A DNA stretch of 10,254 nt. Source: Desulfobacteraceae bacterium. Lineage in GTDB: Bacteria > Desulfobacterota > DSM-4660 > Desulfatiglandales > HGW-15. Below are positions 1 through 6,218 of the stretch, in pieces. Where the stretch lies: assembly GCA_003819975.1 (NCBI GenBank), contig RPPU01000107.1, positions 1-10,254 of the forward strand, given 5' to 3'. Position 1 is the stretch's first letter; each line of letters opens with the position of its first letter. The notes beneath the pieces were generated by a model that ran no database searches, was not told the origin of the DNA, and saw only the letters and a list, made by a program, of their open reading frames with translations. The translations under genes were made by a program, and so were the position numbers.

Positions 1-645
1 ATGGGAGAAGGGGGCGCGCTGGTCACGAGCGATCCCCTGCTTAAACGCGTGATCGGATCGTTCCGGGATTGGGGCAGGGACTGCTGGTGTAAAACAGGAT
101 GCGACAACACCTGCGGAAAAAGGTTTGGGTGGAAGCTGGGGACTTTGCCGGAAGGTTACGATCATAAATATGTCTATTCCCATATAGGGTATAATTTAAA
201 AATAACCGATTTACAGGCTTCCATTGGGCTTGAGCAGCTTCGGAAACTGCCGACCTTTATTAAAGCCAGAAAGGAAAATTGGCAGGCTCTCTTTGAAGGG
301 CTAAGAAGACATGAAAACTATCTGATCTTGCCCCAGGTCACGACAAATTCCGAACCCTGCTGGTTCGGATTTCCGCTGACCGTCAAAGAGGGGGCGCCTT
401 TCACCCGGGACAAGTTGGTCGCTTATCTGGAAAGAAACAAGATTGCGACCCGATCGCTGTTTGCCGGCAACATCATCCGGCATCCGGCCTTTGAACAGGC
501 TCCGTATCGCCTATATGGAAGACTCGAACATACCGATCGTATTATGAACGACACGTTTTGGATCGGCGTCTATCCGGGCATCACCCAACCGATGCTCGAT
601 TATATGTTATCCAGAATCGATGCCTTTTTTGAATCCTATCCTTGA
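1..645 (+). CDS. rfbH: CDP-4-keto-6-deoxy-D-glucose 3-dehydrase (E1), C-terminal part
   Basis: This is the last 214 residues of an RfbH/DdhC/AscC-type enzyme, a PMP- and [2Fe-2S]-dependent dehydrase that removes the C3 hydroxyl in CDP-3,6-dideoxyhexose (abequose, paratose, tyvelose, ascarylose) synthesis with a reductase partner. The family is about 430-440 residues long, so the 5' half lies left of the window and the ATG at base 1 is an internal Met of the TMGEGG motif, not the start. The segment RDWGRDCWC followed by DNTCGKRF is diagnostic: Cys28, Cys30 and Cys38 (window numbering) give the CxC-x7-C part of the known C-x57-C-x-C-x7-C cluster motif. The first Cys and the His that replaces the usual PLP lysine would be upstream. 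GYDHKY, SHIGYNLKITDLQASIGLEQL and TRSLFAGN are also typical. The gene ends in TGA and converges on rfbF. Identity is very secure within the DegT superfamily. Confidence 0.95.
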   Translation: MGEGGALVTSDPLLKRVIGSFRDWGRDCWCKTGCDNTCGKRFGWKLGTLPEGYDHKYVYSHIGYNLKITDLQASIGLEQLRKLPTFIKARKENWQALFEGLRRHENYLILPQVTTNSEPCWFGFPLTVKEGAPFTRDKLVAYLERNKIATRSLFAGNIIRHPAFEQAPYRLYGRLEHTDRIMNDTFWIGVYPGITQPMLDYMLSRIDAFFESYP

Positions 646-723
646 CCCTTTTTCAAAAAAGGGAGGTCCCATTCCAGCGTTAAGGATAGATCGTCATCCT
701 TTAAGAAACGACGGCAGTCGTTT
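646..723. terminator. possible weak terminator hairpins between convergent genes
   Basis: Two short inverted repeats lie between the stops of rfbH and rfbF. The first, 646-663, pairs CCCTTTT with AAAAGGG around TCAA directly after the rfbH stop. The second, 706-723, is a perfect 7-bp stem, AAACGAC/GTCGTTT, around GGCA. Neither has a GC-rich stem followed by a clear T-run, although both end in T or A runs that form part of the stem. Their location between convergent genes fits a bidirectional terminator, but the structural support is modest. Confidence 0.3.
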
Positions 724-738
724 AAGCTCCGCGGCCTT

Positions 739-1518
739 CTATAAATCATCTTGCCATTTTTTCCAGGGAGCTTTTCCGCTCTTCCAGAGTTGCTCGAGCT
801 TGTTCTTGTCACTTAATGTATCCATGGCCTGCCAAAAACCATCATGTCTGAAAGCGGCCAGTTGGCGGTTTTGCGTCAAATTCTTCAGCGGCTCTTGTTC
901 CCATACCGTTTGATCGTTCGCAATATAATCCATCACGCCCGGATTCAACACAAAGAATCCTCCGTTAATCCACCCTCCGTCGCCTTTGACTTTTTCCGAA
1001 AAATGACTGACGAATTGATCATGGATTTCGACCGTTCCAAAACGGCTGGGCGGTTGCACGGTCGTCATGGTGGCCAGTGCTTTTTTTTCATGATGAAAGC
1101 GAATCAGTTCGTCCACCCGGATATCGGAGACGCCGTCACCATAAGTGAAGCAAAAATCTTCGTCATCCAGGTACGGCATGATACGCTTCAACCGGCCTCC
1201 GGTCATGGTGTTTAAGCCCGTATCGATCAGGGTGATTTTCCAGGGTTCGCAATAATTCTGATGAACAAACATCTTGTTTTCCCTCAGATTGAATGAAACA
1301 TCCGACATGTGCAGGAAATAATTCGCGAAATACTCTTTAATAATGTACCCTTTGTAACCGAGACAAACAATGAATTCATTAATGCCATAGGAAGAGTAGA
1401 TTTTCATGATATGCCATAAAATCGGTTTTCCGCCGATTTCAACCATCGGTTTAGGACGCAGGTGCGTTTCCTCGCTTAAACGAGTACCGAATCCACCAGC
1501 CAGGATGACGGCCTTCAT
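739..1518 (-). CDS. rfbF: glucose-1-phosphate cytidylyltransferase
   Basis: A 259-residue nucleotidyltransferase of the usual full RfbF length (about 257). It makes CDP-glucose from CTP and glucose 1-phosphate, the first step of CDP-3,6-dideoxyhexose synthesis, in the cytoplasm. Visible motifs are the N-terminal LAGGFGTRL signature (6-14), RPKPM (21-25) with the activator-site lysine, EIGGKPILWHIM (27-38), TYGDGVSD (125-132) with metal-binding Asp, RFGTVE, the CDP-glucose-specific KGDGGWINGGFF (178-189), EQEPL and FWQAMDT. The start is supported by GGAGGA (1528-1533) 9 nt upstream. It is the last gene of the minus-strand set, 55 nt after the membrane protein gene, and its 3' end faces rfbH 93 nt away. 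In other genomes rfbF usually sits in one operon with rfbG and rfbH, so this opposed arrangement is unusual. Confidence 0.96.
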   Translation of the reverse strand: MKAVILAGGFGTRLSEETHLRPKPMVEIGGKPILWHIMKIYSSYGINEFIVCLGYKGYIIKEYFANYFLHMSDVSFNLRENKMFVHQNYCEPWKITLIDTGLNTMTGGRLKRIMPYLDDEDFCFTYGDGVSDIRVDELIRFHHEKKALATMTTVQPPSRFGTVEIHDQFVSHFSEKVKGDGGWINGGFFVLNPGVMDYIANDQTVWEQEPLKNLTQNRQLAAFRHDGFWQAMDTLSDKNKLEQLWKSGKAPWKKWQDDL

Positions 1519-1573
1519 AGGTTAAATTCCTCCAAAATAAGAAATCAAACACCTTGGCATTTTCTATTGTCGT

Positions 1574-2251
1574 CTAGAACGGACCGTCGGTGTTTAAGGA
1601 ATGTTCGCTTTCGGTAATGCCGAAGAATTTTTTGAAACGCGCCAGGAGTTTGAATGAATAAAGTCCGATAAATATCGATAAGCCGATATGAACGGCAATA
1701 AAAACATAGGCTTCATTACGGGTCGGATAATGTCCCAATCTTACTTTCATATGCGAAGCCCAGAACCAAATATCCGGTATGGGAGTAAAACGAGGATCCG
1801 TATGACGGTTTACGGTAAGGAACGCCAGGTCTTCAATTCCGGAAATCATTAAAAAGAGCATGACGAAAGCAAGCCTCAAGACGGATGGAGTGGACCCGCC
1901 GCCTAAGCGATAAGCCAGAATCATAGTCAAGATGATAAAAGGAACCATTTGCTGGAAAAAAAAGTAAGCTTTTCTAAAATCATCCATATAGAAAAATATT
2001 TTGGGAATAAAGATGCAAAATACGGTTAAAAAGCATGAAACTAAAAGAGGAAAAACGAGCCGGTACTGTTTTAACAACGCACAGTCCACCAAAGCGATTG
2101 AAAAGGCCGTCAGCACAAATGGCAGCAGTTTAAGCAAAAAAATGCCGAGGCTTTTCACTTCACGATCATGTGGTAAAAAAACGATTATAAAGCCGGCCAA
2201 AAGAAAAGCCAAAAAACCGAAAAAGACGCTAAAACACATCTGCCGTTGCAT
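1574..2251 (-). CDS. hypothetical six-helix integral membrane protein
   Basis: I do not recognise the family. Of several in-frame ATGs (2305, 2290, 2251), the one at 2251 is preferred: GAGG (2259-2262) lies 7 nt upstream, while 2305 and 2290 have no Shine-Dalgarno sequence. This gives 225 residues. About six hydrophobic helices are visible (approximately 6-26, 35-59, 63-87, 95-114, 124-147 and 180-204 from that start). Between the fifth and sixth lies a conserved-looking polar loop with SGIEDLAF, NRHTDPRFTPIPDIWFW and GHYPTRNEAY, rich in Trp, His and Arg, which is the likeliest functional region. The C-terminus is basic, then acidic. It lies between the GNAT-fold gene (78 nt upstream) and rfbF (55 nt downstream) on the same strand, so it probably belongs to the surface-polysaccharide set. 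It is too short for a flippase or Wzy-type polymerase; an accessory membrane role is a guess. Confidence 0.8.
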   Translation of the reverse strand: MQRQMCFSVFFGFLAFLLAGFIIVFLPHDREVKSLGIFLLKLLPFVLTAFSIALVDCALLKQYRLVFPLLVSCFLTVFCIFIPKIFFYMDDFRKAYFFFQQMVPFIILTMILAYRLGGGSTPSVLRLAFVMLFLMISGIEDLAFLTVNRHTDPRFTPIPDIWFWASHMKVRLGHYPTRNEAYVFIAVHIGLSIFIGLYSFKLLARFKKFFGITESEHSLNTDGPF

Positions 2252-2329
2252 GCCTTCACCTCGTATTTTTTTAAAAGATCCCGGATTCATTTTTTGAATC
2301 ACCATCTTAGCGCGATCAAAATGGTCACG

Positions 2330-3442
2330 TCAAGAAATCAGTGTTGGAAAAATTTTCCTGATCATTTTCACCGGCAGAAAAAACCAATGATAAAAATCAA
2401 TCCAGTACGTGACCGGAGTCAATTGACAATTGATTTTACTTTCTTTGAAATAATTCGTGGTCAAACCGCAATCGATTTTGGTCAGATTGTGCTTGACGGC
2501 ATACTCCATGGCGGCATAATACAGATTGAAATAGGCGCGCATTTTCAATGAAAGATCGTAATCCAACCCGCATGATTTCAGGTAAAGCGTGTCTGCGCTT
2601 TGAAAAATCAAGAAAAATCCGACAAGCTGATGTTCTTGGCGCACTAAAATCAGCCGAGGAAAGCATTTTTCCAAGCGGCTTAATTCGGTGAAGAAGCGTT
2701 TGCCGATTTCGATTAAATGAAAACCTCCTTTGGAATCCGCGGTATTGCTAAACAATTTTGTTACCTCTCCGGCTAAGGTTTGAAAATCCGTGGATAATTC
2801 AATTTGGCCGGCATAACGCTGCAGAACGTTTTTGGTTCTGCGAATATCTTTGCGTTTGCTGACGGAAAGCGTGGCATAATACTCCTCGAAACTTTTATAG
2901 GGATAATCAAGCATGGCCCGGCATGAAAAAGGCTGGGATATCAATCCGGCGGTCTTCATCCATTGATCCGCCGAAAAGGACGGATCCGTACAAATGCAGA
3001 GGGCATGCATTCCCAAGCGATGCTTTCGCAAAAAACGCGCCATTTCCGTATAGATCAGAGCGCCTTCGTCCGTAGATACCGGCGCGAAGGTCAGCAATCC
3101 CGGTCGGTGCATCAAAGGAATTCCTAAAATTCCGATCGATAAAAATGGAGGAATCCGGAATCGGTCTTCACCCCATTGAACCAATTTGCCCAGAGACGCC
3201 GAAGGCATAAGGTTAGACAGCGGCAGTTTGTGAATAATCGTCAGAATTCCGATACCCAGGAAGGAATCGTTTTTTTGAATACGAATCATTTTAATTTCAA
3301 GCGGATTGGAAGCCGTCTCCCGGATATAGCGACACCAAGCCAACAGCATATCGCCCATCGGTTGATGAACCAGTTTAGCCGAAATGCAATCCATCTCGGA
3401 TTCGGTCAAATGCCGAACAGGAATGATATTAAAACGATACAT
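2330..3442 (-). CDS. GNAT-fold BioF2/FemAB-like acyl or aminoacyl transferase family protein
   Basis: A 370-residue soluble protein resembling the double-GNAT BioF2-like/FemAB-related group often found in cell-envelope and exopolysaccharide loci. The N-terminal half (about 1-170) would form one degenerate GNAT domain. The second half carries the basic motif SKRKDIRRTKNVLQ (195-208), a core strand LILVRQEHQLVGFFLIF (254-270), and the C-terminal pattern YYAAMEYAVKHNLTKIDCGL followed by YFKESKINCQLTPV (308-344), which matches the 'ieyai..gl..fdfG...yK..lg' consensus of this group. Such proteins transfer acyl or aminoacyl groups; the substrate cannot be inferred. The only good ribosome-binding site, GGAGGT (3460-3465), is 17 nt from the ATG, longer than normal. 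An in-frame TAA just upstream rules out a longer start. It follows the ATP-grasp gene by 109 nt, suggesting joint action. The family call is moderate and the activity open. Confidence 0.75.
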   Translation of the reverse strand: MYRFNIIPVRHLTESEMDCISAKLVHQPMGDMLLAWCRYIRETASNPLEIKMIRIQKNDSFLGIGILTIIHKLPLSNLMPSASLGKLVQWGEDRFRIPPFLSIGILGIPLMHRPGLLTFAPVSTDEGALIYTEMARFLRKHRLGMHALCICTDPSFSADQWMKTAGLISQPFSCRAMLDYPYKSFEEYYATLSVSKRKDIRRTKNVLQRYAGQIELSTDFQTLAGEVTKLFSNTADSKGGFHLIEIGKRFFTELSRLEKCFPRLILVRQEHQLVGFFLIFQSADTLYLKSCGLDYDLSLKMRAYFNLYYAAMEYAVKHNLTKIDCGLTTNYFKESKINCQLTPVTYWIDFYHWFFLPVKMIRKIFPTLIS

Positions 3443-3551
3443 GGTAAACGATTTTTAGGACCTCCGCATTCGAAGCATGGTCTGTTTCATTTTTCACAGA
3501 TGATTATATAATGAAATTTTTTCTGTTTTTTTTCAGCATGGTCCGCACCCG
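3443..3551 (-). promoter_or_regulatory. gap with possible internal promoter
   Basis: The 109-nt gap between the ATP-grasp stop and the GNAT-fold gene holds a perfect TATAAT on the minus strand (3503-3508) preceded by A-rich sequence. No -35 box is recognisable at the right distance, so at best this is a weak or A-tract-assisted promoter. The octamer GCATGGTC occurs twice as a direct repeat on the plus strand (3475-3482 and 3536-3543), 61 bp apart; its meaning is unknown. No gene is seen. Confidence 0.25.
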
Positions 3552-4778
3552 TTAATTTTCATGGTTTTTGATGCGGATGATGATTTTTTCATCCACCTGG
3601 GAAAGGAGATCCATGACTTGATGAAGATCGGCATGGGCGGCCAGCATATATCCAAGCTTAAAATTAGCGTGTGAAAAGGGATAAACCTGGTCGCCGGATT
3701 TGACAAAAAGCCTGACTCCGCTAAAAGCGGGATGTGTTTTTAATTTGTTCAATCCGTCCAAATCCACGAACGTGCCGCCGGTTTGAGAGAATAGCATTCG
3801 CAATCCGGCATAACCCGTTCTTTTACGAAACCAGGTTTGATCATCAAGATTATCACCCAAGGCAAGCCGGATGGTCAATTCAGGAAGATCCAGGCCGTAC
3901 GCCAGTTTCACCAAGTCCGATAAACCGTTTCCGCCCAGACGGGCGCCTATGTCATGGAAAAAAATTTTACCGTCTTTGAGAATGAAATCGAAATTAACCG
4001 GCCCGTCAGCGATGAGCAATTTATCGCAAATCAGGTCAATCGATCTTTCAACGGCTTTTTGAAGATCGGCAGGCAGAGCAGGAGACAGAATATGCTGCAT
4101 GGTTTCAAAATTGGTTTGGAAGATATCGGTTTTATGATTCACCGCCAGCAAAATCGTCTTACCCTGCAGCCTGAACGCCTCGACGCCGTAATTCGTTCCC
4201 TCGATATATTGCTCAAGTATAATTTCGTGGGCGCTGGAAAAACTCATGGCATGGCGAAGGGCCGTTTCAAGATGATCAGGAAGAGAGACCAGCGTAATCC
4301 CTTTGCTGCCCGAGGAATCGACGGGTTTCACGATCAGAGGGTAACCCATTCGCAAAGCCGCATCGTTGAGTTCATCCAGGCGGCCGGCATGAAAATAAGC
4401 ATGGCCGGGGAGATTCAAATCGGTGATGCATTTCAGAAAATAAGCTTTATTCATGGAGCTTGTCACGGCGGGCAACGACGGTTTGAAAGGGAGGTTGAAC
4501 CGATGACTTAAGGCATAAATGGAACGATGACCGGTATCCGCAGCCGGTGAAATCAAACCGTCAATGGGCGTGCCGTTCAAGGTTTTTATAATCAGATCCG
4601 GATCGGCAATGCCGATATGATAAAATTCATCAGCTAAGAATCGGGCGGCTGCATCCTTATTCCGGTCGAGACCAATGACATGAACGCCCATTTTTTTTGC
4701 GGCTTCATATACAGGCACTTGATGAAAGCCGCCCCCCAGGATTAAAAGAGTTTTTTTGGACCAATCGGATATAAGCAT
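3552..4778 (-). CDS. ATP-grasp domain protein (carboxylate-amine/thiol ligase-like)
   Basis: An ATP-grasp ligase of 408 residues from the preferred start. These enzymes activate a carboxylate as acyl phosphate for attack by an amine or thiol. Numbering from the longer ATG at 4847: an N-terminal Rossmann-like preATP-grasp fold with LLILGGGFHQVPV (34-46) and VIGLDRN (57-63), the ATP-binding loop LIVKPVDSSGSKGI (171-184), the hinge EQYIEG (212-217), the metal-binding strand VNFDFIL (284-290), and FHDIGARLGGNG (297-308). In the last motif the usual E-x-N pair reads D-x-G, although x-G-A-R-L-G-G variants are common in CPSase-like and sugar-locus members. The start at 4778 is chosen because GGAG (4785-4788) lies 6 nt upstream and the Rossmann fold begins soon after; 4847 lacks a usable ribosome-binding site and would add 23 unstructured residues. 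It lies between the glycosyltransferase and a GNAT-fold gene, suggesting synthesis of an amide- or aminoacyl-modified sugar. The substrate is unknown. Confidence 0.88.
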   Translation of the reverse strand: MLISDWSKKTLLILGGGFHQVPVYEAAKKMGVHVIGLDRNKDAAARFLADEFYHIGIADPDLIIKTLNGTPIDGLISPAADTGHRSIYALSHRFNLPFKPSLPAVTSSMNKAYFLKCITDLNLPGHAYFHAGRLDELNDAALRMGYPLIVKPVDSSGSKGITLVSLPDHLETALRHAMSFSSAHEIILEQYIEGTNYGVEAFRLQGKTILLAVNHKTDIFQTNFETMQHILSPALPADLQKAVERSIDLICDKLLIADGPVNFDFILKDGKIFFHDIGARLGGNGLSDLVKLAYGLDLPELTIRLALGDNLDDQTWFRKRTGYAGLRMLFSQTGGTFVDLDGLNKLKTHPAFSGVRLFVKSGDQVYPFSHANFKLGYMLAAHADLHQVMDLLSQVDEKIIIRIKNHEN

Positions 4779-4914
4779 ATCGGGCTCCGTATGTTTTTTA
4801 CCGGACGAAATCAAACATGAAAATGTTGTCCATTCGTCGATCGTCATCCCTATCCGAAAATAGGTTGCGGGTCATTTCAAGAAACCTGCCGACCAGTGCG
4901 AGCATTAATACTTC

Positions 4915-5085
4915 TCAGGAAGTCGAGGGATTTGGACGGTGAAAAGAAGTCCTTTTCCGGCAGGCAGGAATATTGGATTCTCTGATGGAAACGGTCGCAT
5001 GATGCGGTAACAACGGCATCGGACGTCTGAGATATTCGCTTATGACTGCCATTAAAAGGGACTGGACAAGAAGAATTCCCCCCCC
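4915..5085 (-). pseudogene. out-of-frame C-terminus of the family 2 glycosyltransferase
   Basis: If one G is added to the eight-G run at 5078-5085 (or two removed), the glycosyltransferase continues in frame to TGA at 4915-4917 and becomes 322 residues long, the normal length. The recovered tail begins GGGILLVQSLLMAVISEYL, a second membrane helix ending in the S/G-E-Y-L-R-R motif that members of this family carry. It continues RRPMPLLPHHATVSIRESN and a basic end. This is what the family has and what the uninterrupted frame lacks, so the break is real in this sequence. It may be a homopolymer sequencing error, a slippage-prone phase-variable switch, or a true mutation. Confidence 0.85.
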
Positions 5086-5882
5086 ACATATACAGCCGCC
5101 TTGCCGTCCGGGCTGTCACCTATCAAGATGAAGCAGATAAAAGCCGTCATGGTCAAAAAAAACCAAAACCAGGATAATAGGAGCGGTATTTGCGAAAAAC
5201 CGAAGAAAAGCTCGAAGCTGTGGGAAAATATTTCTTGAAAACCGTACTTGGACTTGCCCCATTGCCTGGCATGATGGGCGGTCGTTACCAGCGCATATCG
5301 CGATGTGACTAAAGGCACGGTGGCTATAAAATAGGTCGCGCGAGTCGGAAAATGGATTATATCCCTGGCGATAGAAGTCCGCAGAATGCGAAAAACCGAC
5401 GCTCCTTTGGGAACGTCAATTCTGAAGAGATGTTTTGCCGTCCACTGCAGCAAATGAGATCCCGCCACCCGATAAAAAGGATCATCCCGATCCTCTCTGA
5501 CTCCGAAAACCACATCATAACCTTGTCGTGTTTTTTCGACCAATTTATGAGTTTCTTCGGGCGGTGATTGCAGATCAGCGTCATATTGAACACACCATTC
5601 AAAAGAAGCATACTCAAAGCCGTTGCGGAAAGAGCGCTCGAAACCGACATTTTTTGAATAGGCAATGTATTTGACTTTAGGATCACGTTCGGCAAGGGAT
5701 TTAACAAGCTGAAGAGTGTTGTCGCTGCTGGCATTATCGAGAAAAATCAATTCAAAGTCCTCATAGATGGAAAGCGCTTTTGAAATCCTTTCATAAACTT
5801 GACGGATATTGCCTTCTTCATTCATGCAAGGGATAATGGCTGAGATTTTAATAGCCGTTTCACTTTCTTTTCGTAAGTCCAT
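5052..5882 (-). CDS. family 2 glycosyltransferase (DPM1/GtrB-like), frameshifted near the C-terminus
   Basis: A polyprenyl-phosphate glycosyltransferase of the DPM1/GtrB/ArnC type, which moves a sugar from a nucleotide donor to undecaprenyl phosphate at the inner membrane. The GT-A domain shows ISAIIPCMNEEGN (13-25), the donor-site DNASSDNT (49-56), the metal-binding DADLQSPPEE (101-110) and the R-x-W-G-x-SKY signature (206-213), followed by one membrane helix (about 230-255). The reading frame then runs into a G8 tract (5078-5085) and stops after the aberrant residues EFFLSSPF at 276 aa. Family members are about 310-330 aa with a second helix and a basic tail, which are found intact one frame away (next entry). 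The start ATG has only weak ribosome-binding sequence, but it is the only in-frame ATG/GTG/TTG after the upstream TGA near 5922. A near-consensus promoter lies 45-73 nt upstream. Confidence 0.92.
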   Translation of the reverse strand: MDLRKESETAIKISAIIPCMNEEGNIRQVYERISKALSIYEDFELIFLDNASSDNTLQLVKSLAERDPKVKYIAYSKNVGFERSFRNGFEYASFEWCVQYDADLQSPPEETHKLVEKTRQGYDVVFGVREDRDDPFYRVAGSHLLQWTAKHLFRIDVPKGASVFRILRTSIARDIIHFPTRATYFIATVPLVTSRYALVTTAHHARQWGKSKYGFQEIFSHSFELFFGFSQIPLLLSWFWFFLTMTAFICFILIGDSPDGKAAVYVGGEFFLSSPF

Positions 5883-5926
5883 CTGACACCGATCGCTGCA
5901 AAGAATTTCCGCTATTACGGCTTTTC

Positions 5927-5955
5927 ATAATAGGTTTTCATCCTTTAATTGTCAA
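5927..5955 (-). promoter_or_regulatory. near-consensus sigma70 promoter upstream of the glycosyltransferase
   Basis: On the minus strand a perfect -35 TTGACA (5950-5955) is separated by exactly 17 nt from -10 TATTAT (5927-5932, five of six consensus bases). Transcription would begin near 5920, leaving a leader of about 38 nt before the ATG at 5882. This would make the genes from the glycosyltransferase to rfbF a transcription unit separate from the aminotransferase pair. It is the best promoter for that set in the window. Confidence 0.8.
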
Positions 5956-6213
5956 TCCATTTTTAAATTGAATTTCCTTGGGATCGCATTTGGTCATTTT
6001 TATGCGGATTCGGATGGTTGGATTTAACGCGGTTTTTAAAAAAAACAGAGTGAAAGCTCCAATCAGGCCGGTGCCGGCCAAAGAGGCGTCCATGCCGGCC
6101 CATGAAAAACGTCGGCCGCGGAACCGCCTCATCCCTCTAACGGAATATAAGATCCTTCGAGAGAAAGAAACACTTCCCGGATACTTTGTTCTTTTGTTTC
6201 TCTTAATGAGCAT
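5938..6213 (-). pseudogene. short reading frame, possible 5' remnant of a methyltransferase-like gene
   Basis: The 336-nt stretch between the glycosyltransferase and the DegT gene holds one minus-strand frame of 91 codons that starts 5 nt after the DegT stop and has no ribosome-binding site. The first 45 residues are strongly basic and look non-coding. The last part has a hydrophobic run (GLIGAFTLFFLKTALN) and ends PKEIQFKNGLTIKG, reminiscent of the strand where FkbM-type and related sugar-locus methyltransferases begin their fold ('..k.l.NG..ik.r'), but it stops there. Its last codons form the -35 box of the promoter at 5927-5955. A truncated gene start fused to a new promoter is one reading; a chance frame is equally possible. 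GC-rich inverted repeats (for example 6066-6079, GGCCG/CGGCC) also lie here without a T-run close enough to make a terminator. Confidence 0.25.
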
Positions 6214-6218
6214 GATTT

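Noticed and set aside
3455..3478. A seven-codon minus-strand mini-frame (MLRMRRS) ending at the TAA upstream of the GNAT-fold gene, containing its Shine-Dalgarno sequence.
   Set aside because: It has no ribosome-binding site of its own and no attenuator-like codons or hairpins; probably chance.
4815..4907. A 30-codon minus-strand frame starting MLALVGRFLEM just after the restored glycosyltransferase stop.
   Set aside because: It is short, overlaps the 5' side of the ATP-grasp gene, and has no convincing ribosome-binding site or recognisable motif.
4877..5119. An 80-codon minus-strand frame covering the glycosyltransferase 3' end.
   Set aside because: It is the third frame across the G8 region and lacks a hydrophobic helix; the other shifted frame gives the family-typical C-terminus, so this one is a shadow.
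6066..6079. GC-rich inverted repeat GGCCG-GTGC-CGGCC, considered as terminator of the aminotransferase pair.
   Set aside because: The nearest T-run on the minus strand is about 25 nt beyond the stem, too far for an intrinsic terminator.
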